This document shows, one piece after another, positions 16,014-24,514 of a stretch of DNA of 42,399 nucleotides. This stretch comes from an uncultured Lactobacillus sp. GTDB taxonomy: Bacteria > Bacillota > Bacilli > Lactobacillales > Lactobacillaceae. The stretch spans positions 1 through 42,399 of the forward strand of contig CAKNLX010000008.1 of the NCBI GenBank assembly GCA_930989465.1, read 5' to 3'. The notes beneath the pieces were generated by a model. It did not search any database. It was not told the origin of the DNA and worked only from the letters and a program-made list of their open reading frames with translations. Position numbers and translations under genes: made by a program. Every line of letters begins with the position of its first letter. Positions within the stretch are counted from its first letter, which is position 1.

Positions 16014-16815
16014 AAAGATGTTTTTTATGATTCCATATCTGCTGTGGATTATTCTCTTTGTCATTTTGCCGATTTTATTGATTCTCTGGTATTCGTTTAC
16101 TGATAGTAATAACGCATTCACGCTCAGAAATTACGTTGAATTTTTTAAAAATGGTACCTTTTTAAAAATGATGCTTAACTCATTTTGGTATGCATTTTTG
16201 ATCACCTTGTTGACGTTGGTAATTTCGTATCCGGCAGCGTATTTTTTAATTAAAATGAAAAACCAGCAGCTGTGGCTGTTATTGATCATTTTGCCAACAT
16301 GGATTAATTTGCTGCTTAAAGCATATGCATTTATTGGCATTTTAGGTAATGACGGTTTAGTAAATAAATTTTTACATTTATTTGGTATTGGTCCCGTAAA
16401 TATTTTGTTTACTGATTTTGCTTTTATTTTTGTGGCGACTTACATTGAAATTCCGTTTATGATTTTGCCAATTTTTAATGCGATTAAAGAGATTAATCCT
16501 GCAGTCATTCATGCCTCTGAGGATTTGGGTGCTAGTAAATGGCAAACTTTTTGCTATGTTTTATGGCCGCTTTCTCGTCCAGGAGTTGAAAGCGGCGTTC
16601 AGGCCATCTTTATCCCATCATTGTCATTATTTATGTTAACAAGGCTGATCGGCGGCAATAGGGTAATCACATTAGGGACTGCTATCGAAGAGTATTTTAT
16701 GACCACAATGAACTGGAATATGGGGGCCACAATTGGAGTAATTTTAATCGTGCTGATGGTGGTAGTCATGTTGATTACTAGCAAAAAGGCTAGAAGAAAG
16801 AAGGTAGATTTATGA
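16003..16815 (+). CDS. potB: Spermidine/putrescine ABC transporter permease PotB
   Basis: Encodes 270 residues from ATG 16003, with AGGCGG at 15991-15996; ATGs at 15988 and 15997 are in or too near that site. It overlaps potA by 11 nt. There are six membrane segments, starting with [19 protein letters not shown]. The cytoplasmic EAA loop, the contact to PotA, is seen as [20 protein letters not shown] (about 175-195). The start of the second half, [17 protein letters not shown], is the typical PotB helix. Works as one half of the membrane channel with PotC. Confidence 0.94.
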   Translation: MKNKKMFFMIPYLLWIILFVILPILLILWYSFTDSNNAFTLRNYVEFFKNGTFLKMMLNSFWYAFLITLLTLVISYPAAYFLIKMKNQQLWLLLIILPTWINLLLKAYAFIGILGNDGLVNKFLHLFGIGPVNILFTDFAFIFVATYIEIPFMILPIFNAIKEINPAVIHASEDLGASKWQTFCYVLWPLSRPGVESGVQAIFIPSLSLFMLTRLIGGNRVITLGTAIEEYFMTTMNWNMGATIGVILIVLMVVVMLITSKKARRKKVDL

Positions 16816-17627
16816 GAAACAGACATTTAATCGCTAAGATCTATCTTGTTTTTACTTTGATCCTATTATATGTACCCATTTTTTATTTGATTTACTTTTC
16901 ATTTTCTAGTGGTAAAAACATGAATAAATTTGAGCACTTTACATGGGCTCATTATCAGACTTTATTTCAAGATAATCGCTTATTAGCGATATTTTTGGAA
17001 ACTATCCTACTAGCGCTGTTGTCCAGTTTAATAGCAACAATTATTGGGACATTTGGTGCAATTGCAATTGCTGCGATGAAAAAAGAATCTAATAAGAAAA
17101 CAACCTTAGCATTAAACAATGTCTTAATGGTGTCACCTGATGTAATTATTGGTGCTAGTTTTTTGATCTTTTTTACAGCATTGGGAATTGGCTTAAATTT
17201 TGGTTCTGTATTGTTAAGTCATATTGCCTTTTCTATTCCGATTGTGGTTTTGATGGTCTTGCCGCGACTTAATGAAATGGATATGTCGCTTATTGATGCA
17301 GCACGTGATTTAGGGGCGAATTCATGGCAGGTTTTTAGTGATGTTTTAATTCCAGTTATTATGCCAGGCATCTTTTCCGGTTTATTTATGGCGTTGACCT
17401 ATTCACTAGATGATTTTGCCGTAACTTTTTTCGTTACTGGGAATGGTTTTTCAACTCTTTCAGTTGAAATTTATTCTCGGGCACGACAAGGAATCGATCT
17501 TGAGATTAATGCTTTAAGTACCGTAATGTTCATTTTTGTCTTGTTGCTTGTAGGAATCTATTATTTTATTACTACTAAAAAGGGCAGAAAGAAAAATCAT
17601 CGTGTGATGGGAGGCCTAGTTAAATGA
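16812..17627 (+). CDS. potC: Spermidine/putrescine ABC transporter permease PotC
   Basis: Encodes 271 residues, with an ATGA overlap with potB. Six membrane segments; the first is IYLVFTLILLYVPIFYLIYF. The EAA loop reads DAARDLGANSWQVFSDVLIP (about 157-176), matching the PotC type, and the YSLDDFAVTFFV segment near residue 200 is characteristic of the family. It pairs with PotB to make the pore for polyamines. The C-terminus is basic (KKGRKKNHR), consistent with a cytoplasmic end. Confidence 0.94.
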   Translation: MRNRHLIAKIYLVFTLILLYVPIFYLIYFSFSSGKNMNKFEHFTWAHYQTLFQDNRLLAIFLETILLALLSSLIATIIGTFGAIAIAAMKKESNKKTTLALNNVLMVSPDVIIGASFLIFFTALGIGLNFGSVLLSHIAFSIPIVVLMVLPRLNEMDMSLIDAARDLGANSWQVFSDVLIPVIMPGIFSGLFMALTYSLDDFAVTFFVTGNGFSTLSVEIYSRARQGIDLEINALSTVMFIFVLLLVGIYYFITTKKGRKKNHRVMGGLVK

Positions 17628-18697
17628 AAAAGATTATGATGGCAATTGCAGCTATTTTAATTGCCTGTGCAGGCCTTTGGGGTTTATCCCATCATTTGGA
17701 GAAATCGTCTATCGGGAAAAATAAACAAAACTTGATTATCTATAACTGGGGCGACTATCTAGATCCAAAGTTAATAAAAAAGTTTGAAAAGCAGACAGGT
17801 TATCATGTTGTCTATGAGACCTTTGATTCCAATGAAGCGATGTATACCAAAATCAAACAAGGCGGAACGGCATATGATTTGACCATTCCTTCTGAGTATA
17901 TGGTAACTAAAATGCGCAAGGCTCATTTGCTTGATCAGTTGGATCAAAAGCAAATTCCTAATTTGAAATATATTGGCAAGAGTTTTTTACATAAGTCATT
18001 TGATCAAAATAATGATTATTCTGTGCCATATTTCTGGGGGACACTAGGAATTGTTTATAATGATAAATTCGTCAAGCCAGGAGCAATTAAGACTTGGAAT
18101 GACCTGTGGAGTAAAAAGTATCGTAGGCAAATTTTACTAGTTGATTCAGCTAGGGATGCAATGGGGATGGCATTGGTTTCTTTAGGATATTCAATGAATA
18201 CCACATCTAGTATTAAACTACATTTGGCACAAACTAAGCTTAATAGTCTGGGACCCAATATTAAGGCGATTATTTCAGATGAAATGAAGATGTACCTAGT
18301 GCAAAATGAGGCAGCAATTGGCGTTACCTGGTCTGGTGAGGCTTATGAAATGATGGAACAAAATCCTCACTTGCATTATGTTGTGCCTAAGCAAGGATCA
18401 AATTTGTGGTTTGATAATTTTGTTATTCCAAAAACTGTACAAAATAAAAAAGCTGCACTTAAGTTTATTAATTTTATGCTTGAACCTAAAAATGCAGCGC
18501 AAAATGCGGAATATGTTGGATATGCAACCCCAAATACCGCAGCCCAAAAATTATTGCCGAAAAAAGTTAGAGATGACCGGCAGTTTTATCCTACTCAAAG
18601 TACGTTGAAGAATCTACAGGTCTTTAGAGATTTAGGTCCTAAGAAGACCCAAGAATATAATGACCTATTTTTAGAATTTAAAATGTATGCACGGTAA
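17624..18697 (+). CDS. potD: Spermidine/putrescine-binding lipoprotein PotD
   Basis: Encodes 357 residues, with an ATGA overlap with potC. The N-terminus has Lys2-Lys3, a hydrophobic run and a lipobox LIAC at 12-15, so Cys15 is probably lipid-modified and the protein is tethered outside the membrane. The mature part begins with NLIIYNWGDYLDPKLIKKFE, the hallmark of PotD/PotF solute-binding proteins; YDLTIPSEYMV, VPYFWGTLGIVYN and LWFDNFVIPK follow, supplying polyamine-binding aromatic and acidic residues. It captures spermidine or putrescine and hands it to PotBC. Last gene of the operon; no clear terminator is seen in the 38 nt before cdaA, but a TATAAT (18709-18714) is. Confidence 0.94.
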   Translation: MKKIMMAIAAILIACAGLWGLSHHLEKSSIGKNKQNLIIYNWGDYLDPKLIKKFEKQTGYHVVYETFDSNEAMYTKIKQGGTAYDLTIPSEYMVTKMRKAHLLDQLDQKQIPNLKYIGKSFLHKSFDQNNDYSVPYFWGTLGIVYNDKFVKPGAIKTWNDLWSKKYRRQILLVDSARDAMGMALVSLGYSMNTTSSIKLHLAQTKLNSLGPNIKAIISDEMKMYLVQNEAAIGVTWSGEAYEMMEQNPHLHYVVPKQGSNLWFDNFVIPKTVQNKKAALKFINFMLEPKNAAQNAEYVGYATPNTAAQKLLPKKVRDDRQFYPTQSTLKNLQVFRDLGPKKTQEYNDLFLEFKMYAR

Positions 18698-18735
18698 ATT
18701 GGGGCGGTTATAATTAAAGAAGAAAGGAGCAATCA

Positions 18736-19578
18736 ATGCATTTTAATATTTCTAATCTGTTTACTTGGAATAATTTCTCCATTGCTTTAGATATTTTAAT
18801 CATTTGGTATTTAGTTTACCGTTTGATCATGATGATTCGTGGTACCAAAGCAGTACAACTGGCAAAAGGGATCGTCTTTATCTTTATTGTTAGAATTATT
18901 GCCGGCTTACTGCAACTGCATGCGGTAACTTATATTGTGGACCAAATTGTTTCTTGGGCAGTAATCGGAATTATCGTTATTTTCCAGCCGGAAATTCGTC
19001 GTGGACTAGAGCGGCTAGGACGCACGCCGATTTTTAATGGCCGAGGTGAGAGTGCTCATACACAGTCGGTTAAGATGGTGCAGGAGCTCGATAAAGCGAT
19101 TCAATACATGTCTAAAAGAAGAATTGGTGCCTTAATCACGATTCAACAAGATACGGGGCTAGATGATTATATTGAAACTGGAATCAAGCTGGATGCGGAT
19201 ATTTCTGGTGAATTGTTAATTAATATTTTTATCCCTAATACGCCGTTGCACGATGGTGCGGTAATTATCAATAATAATCGAATTGCTGTTGCAGCAGCAT
19301 ATTTACCACTGTCAGATAACAGCATGATTCCTAAGCGTTTAGGCACGCGTCACAGAGCTGCCGTTGGTATTTCTGAAGTTACCGATGCGGTAACGATCGT
19401 CGTCTCAGAGGAAACTGGTGGCGTAACTATTACTAGAAACGGGCGCTTTTTAGTAGATTTGTCTCGTGAAGAATATTTGAAGTATTTGAATGCTCAACTT
19501 GTTCCTAAGGAAGAGAAGAAGGTTCCATGGATTCGTCGTGTGATTAATAAAGTCTGGAAATGGGGTGCAGATCGATGA
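18736..19578 (+). CDS. cdaA: Diadenylate cyclase CdaA (c-di-AMP synthase)
   Basis: Encodes 280 residues. Three membrane helices at about 15-33, 43-60 and 68-83 are followed by a linker and the DAC domain (about 105-265). Catalytic motifs are both present: DGA (173-175 in LHDGAVII) and RHR (205-207 in GTRHRAAVG). It makes cyclic di-AMP from two ATP at the membrane, a signal for turgor, potassium and wall control. Its partner CdaR overlaps by 4 nt and GlmM follows, the conserved cdaA-cdaR-glmM trio; GlmM is known to bind and inhibit CdaA in relatives. The start follows AGAAAGGAGCAATCA. Formerly ybbP/dacA. Confidence 0.96.
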   Translation: MHFNISNLFTWNNFSIALDILIIWYLVYRLIMMIRGTKAVQLAKGIVFIFIVRIIAGLLQLHAVTYIVDQIVSWAVIGIIVIFQPEIRRGLERLGRTPIFNGRGESAHTQSVKMVQELDKAIQYMSKRRIGALITIQQDTGLDDYIETGIKLDADISGELLINIFIPNTPLHDGAVIINNNRIAVAAAYLPLSDNSMIPKRLGTRHRAAVGISEVTDAVTIVVSEETGGVTITRNGRFLVDLSREEYLKYLNAQLVPKEEKKVPWIRRVINKVWKWGADR

Positions 19579-20534
19579 AAGACTTTTGGGATAAACGCTG
19601 GGTAATCAGAATAATCTCATTGCTGTTTGCGATCTTATTAGTGGTTTACATTGACTCTACTCAAACAGGTTTTGTTACACAGGGTGAATCTAAGAAGACA
19701 CGGCAAACTGCTAATGAAACGCAGACAATTAGTGTTCCTCTGCAAGTTTCGGTTAATACAGATAAATACTATGTTGTTGGTTATCCTGAAAAGGTTAAGA
19801 TAACTTTGGAGGGTTCGAATGCGTTAGTTACTTCGACTGTTAATACTCAAAGCTTCCGTGCTTATATTGATCTAACTCATAAAAAAATAGGTAAGCAAAC
19901 CGTAAAGGTAGAAGTTACGGGACTAAATAGTCAATTATCTTACACGATTAACCCGGCAACAGTTAATGTTGATATTGAACGGCGAAAATCTCGTACCATG
20001 CCCGTTCAAATAGAGTATAATAAAAATGCTGTTGCTAATGGATATAATATTGGTATGGCTAGTGTTGATCCGCAGCAAGTTGAGGTTACTGGTGCTAGAA
20101 GCGAAGTAAATCAGATTGATCAGATCGTTGCCAAGTTGCCTTTACCTAATGGCATTAATCATGATTATGAGCGTCAAGTTATTTTGATAGCTGAAGATAA
20201 AAAAGGGCGTCAATTAAATGCAGTGATTAATCCATCTACAGTAAAAGCTAGTTTGCCAATATCGCTTTTCAAAAAGAAAGTTAAGCTAAATTTAAAGCCT
20301 AAAAATGAAAAAAATAATAAAGTCTATTCGGTTACTGCCAAGAATGATGAGGTAACACTGTATGGACAAAAGGAAACATTAGCAAAGATTAAGCAGTTGG
20401 ATGTTGATGTAGATCTGAAAGGGATCTCATATTCAACTGTAAAGAATTACCCTTTAGTTTTACCTAAGGGAGTTGTTCGCGTTGATCCTGAAAATGTACA
20501 GATATCAATTAAAGTAAAGAATGCAAATAATTAA
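19575..20534 (+). CDS. cdaR: CdaA regulator CdaR (YbbR-domain protein)
   Basis: Encodes 319 residues from ATG 19575, which shares ATGA with the cdaA stop; an in-frame ATG at 19560 lies inside cdaA and is less likely. One N-terminal membrane helix (about 10-27, WVIRIISLLFAILLVVYID) anchors a long extracellular part with about three YbbR repeats. Each repeat contains a stretch like VPLQVSVNTDKYYVVGYPEKVKI or MPVQIEYNKNAVANGYNIG (about 50-310). In Bacillus and Listeria, CdaR binds CdaA and changes its activity from outside the membrane. The role here is taken from that and from the operon. Confidence 0.9.
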   Translation: MKDFWDKRWVIRIISLLFAILLVVYIDSTQTGFVTQGESKKTRQTANETQTISVPLQVSVNTDKYYVVGYPEKVKITLEGSNALVTSTVNTQSFRAYIDLTHKKIGKQTVKVEVTGLNSQLSYTINPATVNVDIERRKSRTMPVQIEYNKNAVANGYNIGMASVDPQQVEVTGARSEVNQIDQIVAKLPLPNGINHDYERQVILIAEDKKGRQLNAVINPSTVKASLPISLFKKKVKLNLKPKNEKNNKVYSVTAKNDEVTLYGQKETLAKIKQLDVDVDLKGISYSTVKNYPLVLPKGVVRVDPENVQISIKVKNANN

Positions 20535-20556
20535 TTTGAGAAAGGTTGTTTATTAA

Positions 20557-21909
20557 ATGTTAAAATATTTCGGAACTGATGGTGTTCGTGGCGTAGCTAA
20601 TCAAGGCTTAACTCCAGAAATGGCTTTTAAATTAGGTCGTGATGGTGGTTATGTTTTAACTAAGAACAAAAAAGACGGCGAACAAGCTAAGGTCTTAGTA
20701 TCTCGTGATACTCGTATTTCAGGCCAAATGCTTGAGTATGCCTTGATTTCAGGCCTTCTTTCAGTTGGGATTGAAGTGCTTGAGGTTGGCGTAATTACTA
20801 CTCCAGGTCTTTCATACTTAGTACGAGCACAAGGCGCCGATGCAGGGGTGCAAATTTCAGCTTCACACAACCCTGTAGAAGATAATGGGATTAAGTTCTT
20901 TGGTAGCGATGGTTTGAAGCTTTCAGATGAAATGGAAGGCGAAATTGAAAAATTAATTGACGCTAAGGAAGATAAATTACCTCGTCCATCTGCTAAGGGA
21001 TTAGGTACTGTAACTGACTTCCACGAAGGTTCAGCTAAATACTTGCAATTTATTGAAAATACTATTCCAGAAGACTTGGGTGGAATTAAGGTAGTTATTG
21101 ATGGAGCTAACGGTGCTTCAAGCGCATTGATCTCAAGACTGTTTGCTGATTGTGGCGTTGACTTTACTACTATTGCAACTCACCCAGATGGTTTGAACAT
21201 TAACGATCATGTTGGTGCAACGCATACTGAAAAGTTACAAGAAGAAGTTGTTAAGCAAGGTGCTCAACTTGGTTTAGCCTTTGATGGGGATGCTGACCGT
21301 TGCATTGCTGTTGATGAAAATGGTAATGAAGTTGATGGTGACCACATCATGTACGTACTCGGCTCATACTTGGCAGAACATGGTCGTTTGAAGAAAGATA
21401 CCATTGTTACTACTGTAATGAGTAATCTTGGTTTTACTAAGGCTCTTGAAAAAGAAGGCTTGAAGAATGTTCGTACCCAAGTTGGTGACCGTTACGTTTC
21501 TGAAGAAATGCGTGCTCACGGCTACAATCTAGGTGGCGAACAATCAGGTCACGTTATTATGAGTGATTATCATAATACTGGTGATGGTATGTTAACCGGT
21601 TTGCATTTAATGCTCGTAATGAAGAAGACTGGTAAGTCATTAAGTGAACTTTTGAAAGACTTTAAAGATTACCCACAATGCCTAGTTAATGTTCCGGTTG
21701 CTGACAAGAAGAGCTGGAAAGAACACCAACCAATTCTTGATGAAATTGCTGCAGTGGAAAAGGATATGGCTGGAAATGGTCGTGTACTTGTTCGTCCATC
21801 AGGTACTCAAGACTTGCTTAGAGTAATGGCTGAAGGACCAACTCAAGAAGAAACTGATGCCTATGTAGACCGTATCGTTAAAGTGGTCGAAAAGGAAATG
21901 GGTAAGTAA
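20557..21909 (+). CDS. glmM: Phosphoglucosamine mutase
   Basis: Encodes 450 residues. GlmM changes glucosamine-6-phosphate into glucosamine-1-phosphate for UDP-GlcNAc and the cell wall. The phosphoserine Ser103 is in [13 protein letters not shown] (99-111), the Mg loop DGDADR is at 243-248, the sugar loop GGEQSGH is near 327, and the phosphate-binding [11 protein letters not shown] is near 410. The very start, [11 protein letters not shown], is the family opening. The ribosome site GAAAGG lies a little far from the ATG. It ends the cdaA-cdaR-glmM operon and has a terminator. Confidence 0.97.
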   Translation: MLKYFGTDGVRGVANQGLTPEMAFKLGRDGGYVLTKNKKDGEQAKVLVSRDTRISGQMLEYALISGLLSVGIEVLEVGVITTPGLSYLVRAQGADAGVQISASHNPVEDNGIKFFGSDGLKLSDEMEGEIEKLIDAKEDKLPRPSAKGLGTVTDFHEGSAKYLQFIENTIPEDLGGIKVVIDGANGASSALISRLFADCGVDFTTIATHPDGLNINDHVGATHTEKLQEEVVKQGAQLGLAFDGDADRCIAVDENGNEVDGDHIMYVLGSYLAEHGRLKKDTIVTTVMSNLGFTKALEKEGLKNVRTQVGDRYVSEEMRAHGYNLGGEQSGHVIMSDYHNTGDGMLTGLHLMLVMKKTGKSLSELLKDFKDYPQCLVNVPVADKKSWKEHQPILDEIAAVEKDMAGNGRVLVRPSGTQDLLRVMAEGPTQEETDAYVDRIVKVVEKEMGK

Positions 21910-21934
21910 AATCCTAATTGAATAATCGATAAGT

Positions 21935-21964
21935 AAAAAGTCGTGAGTTAAATCACGGCTTTTT
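21935..21964 (+). terminator. Intrinsic terminator after glmM
   Basis: AAAAAGTCGTGA (21935-21946) pairs with TCACGGCTTTTT (21953-21964) with one G-T pair, loop GTTAAA. A TATAAT at 21966-21971, just after it, may be the -10 of the next gene. Confidence 0.8.
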
Positions 21965-22009
21965 GTATAATTAATGCTAGATGTAATTTTTAAGATCCGA
22001 GGGGTTAAA

Positions 22010-22825
22010 ATGGCTATTAAATTGATCGCGGTTGATTTAGATGGAACTTTATTATCAAGCAATAATACTATTTTGCCAGAAACGCAAAGAATGTTGCGTG
22101 TCGCAGTACAAAATGGGATTAAGGTTGTTTTAGCTACTGGACGACCATTATCAGGAGTATTGAACTTTGCTAAGCAATTAGGACTTGAAGGTGATGATCA
22201 ATACGCAATCGTCTTTAATGGTGCAGTAATTCAAACAATTTCTGGTCGTGTTTTAATGAGTCAGGAATTGAATTATCAAGACTTCAATAATATGTTGCGT
22301 TTTCAGCGTTTAAGTCATGTAAATGTACATTTTGAGACGACTAAGTATTTCATTACAACTGATCGGGATTTATCTGTGCAAATGCAAATTAATGCGGCTT
22401 TGACCGATAATATTATGAAAGTTAGAGACCGAAAAGAAATTCCAAAAGATTTTACTTTTAACAAAGTCGGTTTTACTTCAACTGAAGGAGCTGACCAGGT
22501 AGAAAAACTGTGGAATAGTTTCCCCGACTGGGCTTTTCAGACTTATGACATTGTTCGCAGTTTTGACAGTATTATTGAATTAAATGCCTTGGGAGCTTCA
22601 AAAGGTAATGCTTTAATGGATTTGGCTTCACGGCTAAAAATTGCCCAAAAAGACGTGATGATTTTTGGTGATCAAGGCAATGATCTTTCGATGTTTTCTA
22701 ATCCCAACTTCATGAAAGTAGCGATGGGTAACGCCATTAGTGAGATCAAAGATAAGGCTGATTATGTTACTGATGATAATGATCACAACGGGATTGCAAA
22801 GGCTTTGAAAAAATTTGTTCTTTAG
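22010..22825 (+). CDS. Cof-type HAD-IIB phosphatase
   Basis: Encodes 271 residues from ATG 22010, after CGAGGGG; an in-frame ATG at 21974 has no ribosome site. Motif I DLDGTLL is at about 9-15 with the nucleophile Asp, motif II is LATGRP (about 43-48), and motif IV is IFGDQGNDLSMF (about 220), so the active site is complete. The cap is the IIB type with mixed beta strands. Expected to hydrolyse sugar phosphates or similar small phosphates in the cytosol; substrate unknown. It is 30 nt before the CopY-like gene and may be in the same transcript. Paralogue of the gene at 10.2 kb. Confidence 0.85.
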   Translation: MAIKLIAVDLDGTLLSSNNTILPETQRMLRVAVQNGIKVVLATGRPLSGVLNFAKQLGLEGDDQYAIVFNGAVIQTISGRVLMSQELNYQDFNNMLRFQRLSHVNVHFETTKYFITTDRDLSVQMQINAALTDNIMKVRDRKEIPKDFTFNKVGFTSTEGADQVEKLWNSFPDWAFQTYDIVRSFDSIIELNALGASKGNALMDLASRLKIAQKDVMIFGDQGNDLSMFSNPNFMKVAMGNAISEIKDKADYVTDDNDHNGIAKALKKFVL

Positions 22826-22855
22826 TAAAAAATTTGGATTTAGAAGTGATGTTTT

Positions 22856-23296
22856 ATGGCAGAAACTAAAGACGATCGTAATTCTGTTACCCAATCAGAA
22901 TGGGAAGTTATGCGTATTATTTGGACCTTGGGAGAAGTCCGTACTGGCCAAGTAATCAAAGAACTACAAGGTAAAAAGGATTGGTCCGATTCCACAATTA
23001 AAACGCTAATGCGGCGTTTAGTGCAAAAGGGCTTGCTAAAGACGCGTAAAGAAGGCCGGTGTTTTGTTTATAAGCCGACTATTAGTCAGCGCAAAATGAT
23101 GTCTGAAGTTACTTTACATATGATGCAAAACATGTGTGATATGCACAAGGGTGAGGTATTAATTCAGTTGCTAAAAGAAGCACCGCTTTCTAAGGGCGAT
23201 ATTAAGACGATGCAGCAAGAACTTAAATTGAAAGAAAAGGATGCTCCTGACATGGTGCCTTGCAATTGTTTGCCATCTGAAAAAAGTAGATGTTAG
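22856..23296 (+). CDS. BlaI/MecI/CopY-type transcriptional repressor
   Basis: Encodes 146 residues. The N-terminal winged helix (about 11-75) has the exact opening VTQSEWEVMRIIWTLGEV and the recognition part WSDSTIKTLMRRLVQKGLL of the family. The C-terminus carries Cys136, Cys138 and Cys146 (PCNC then SRC). Classic CopY repressors end in CxCxxxxCxC, which holds zinc or copper. Here the last pair is reduced to one Cys, so metal sensing is possible but the site is not canonical. No copper ATPase is nearby and no TACAnnTGTA operator is seen before it. It is followed after 14 nt by an unknown membrane protein that it may control. The label copY would be premature. Confidence 0.8.
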   Translation: MAETKDDRNSVTQSEWEVMRIIWTLGEVRTGQVIKELQGKKDWSDSTIKTLMRRLVQKGLLKTRKEGRCFVYKPTISQRKMMSEVTLHMMQNMCDMHKGEVLIQLLKEAPLSKGDIKTMQQELKLKEKDAPDMVPCNCLPSEKSRC

Positions 23297-23310
23297 GGGA
23301 AGATTTTTAG

Positions 23311-24027
23311 ATGAAGAACATCGTCAAAATAATACTACGTTTGATAATGGTCGGCCTAGCCGCAGTATCTTTTTGGTTATTAATGACTAGCAATGTGAGT
23401 TTAAAAATAAACGATACACAGGCGATGGGCAAAGAAGTAATCAATCGAGTAGTGGATGACTCAGATAATCCTAATTTGAAGGCAGGGGTTGAGTTACTCG
23501 AAGCATCTGGTTTGGAAAAGACATTGTTAGAACAATTGCCGCCGAAATATCAAGTTAACTTATCGTATGCTGATCTATATAGATTGTGTGAAAAATATAA
23601 TGATCAGGGAAAATTGACCACTAAAGATTTAGGCTTAACTAGTAAAAGTAAGTTGGAAGAAATTATCAATGAATATTTAGTCAAGCAAATTAATCATAAA
23701 TTGAAGGAAGATTCAGAAGATGTGAACCATATTATTACAATTTATGAGTATTCAATTTTTGCAGTGGCTTTGTTATTTTTGTTAGCCGCAATTTTGATTT
23801 TATTTGGTCGCTCTTCGGCGTCAATTCCACTAGCACTAACTACTATTGCTTCATTTGTGGCATTGTGGCTTGCCTCAAATGAGGCGATGACCGCATTGCA
23901 AAGTCGAGTTTATAGTGGCATTCTTGTAACTTTGTCGCAGGAGATTTGGGTTGGCTTAACAGTTGGAATTATTACGGCGATTATTTGGCCGGTTATAAAT
24001 AGACTAACTAAGAGGAAGAAAAAGTAA
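23311..24027 (+). CDS. Unknown membrane protein
   Basis: Encodes 238 residues of a family I do not recognise. There is one N-terminal helix (about 5-27, ILRLIMVGLAAVSFWLLM), a soluble stretch of roughly 115 residues (about 30-145) rich in Glu, Lys and Leu, likely helical and outside or at the membrane, then three further helices (about 148-168, 173-190, 210-230) and a basic tail RLTKRKKK. No cysteine pairs, His clusters or enzyme motifs. It lies between a CopY-type repressor and a phosphatase whose ATG overlaps its stop by 1 nt, so the three probably form one operon. Its job is unknown. Confidence 0.6.
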   Translation: MKNIVKIILRLIMVGLAAVSFWLLMTSNVSLKINDTQAMGKEVINRVVDDSDNPNLKAGVELLEASGLEKTLLEQLPPKYQVNLSYADLYRLCEKYNDQGKLTTKDLGLTSKSKLEEIINEYLVKQINHKLKEDSEDVNHIITIYEYSIFAVALLFLLAAILILFGRSSASIPLALTTIASFVALWLASNEAMTALQSRVYSGILVTLSQEIWVGLTVGIITAIIWPVINRLTKRKKK

Positions 24028-24482
24028 TGAAAAAAATTCTGTTTGTTTGTCATGGCAATATTTGCCGCTCACCAATGGCAGAGGCCGTGATGCAATATTT
24101 GTTAAAAGAAAATAACCTAGCAGATCAATATACTGCTGAATCTAAAGCAACTACGCAGGATGCTTTAGGTCATGGGATTGATGCTCGTGCACAACGGGAA
24201 TTAGTTGCAAAACATATTCCATATGATCGTGGTCATCGTGCTAGTCAAATGACTCGCTCAGACTATGATAATTATGAATATTTAATCTGCATGGATGAAG
24301 AAAATTTCGCAGATATGAATCGCATTACTGGTGGAGACCCAGAGCATAAAGAACATAAAATTTTAGAGTTTGCTGGCTCTTATGCTGATGTCGATGATCC
24401 TTGGTATACAAATGATTTTGAAACAGCATATAATGAAATTTATCGTGGCTGTGAAGGCTTAATTAAGAAATTAACGAAATAA
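24027..24482 (+). CDS. Low-molecular-weight protein tyrosine phosphatase
   Basis: Encodes 151 residues. The phosphate loop CHGNICRSP at 8-16 is the Cx5R motif with nucleophile Cys8 and Arg14, and the acid loop is DVDDPWY with Asp124 next to Pro125, in the normal place for this fold. The arsenate reductases of the same fold have three cysteines; this protein has only Cys8, Cys13 and Cys88, not in the arsenate pattern, so phosphatase is favoured. It removes phosphate from tyrosine, or possibly arginine, residues of proteins. TAATG couples it to the membrane protein. Last gene before a terminator. Confidence 0.85.
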   Translation: MKKILFVCHGNICRSPMAEAVMQYLLKENNLADQYTAESKATTQDALGHGIDARAQRELVAKHIPYDRGHRASQMTRSDYDNYEYLICMDEENFADMNRITGGDPEHKEHKILEFAGSYADVDDPWYTNDFETAYNEIYRGCEGLIKKLTK

Positions 24483-24514
24483 AATAAGATGGGCATCGAG
24501 CTCATCTTATTTTT
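24483..24514 (+). terminator. Bidirectional terminator between phosphatase and glycerate kinase
   Basis: AATAAGATGGGC (24483-24494) pairs with GCTCATCTTATT (24500-24511) around five nt, with T after. The minus-strand gene's stop codon overlaps its right arm. Confidence 0.8.

Noticed and set aside
22856-23296. Calling the repressor CopY with a copper operon.
   Set aside because: No copper ATPase or chaperone gene follows, no cop box is seen, and the Cys tail is incomplete.
24027-24482. Arsenate reductase.
   Set aside because: The Cys pattern is that of a tyrosine phosphatase; the thioredoxin-type reductase cysteines are not in place and no ars genes are near.
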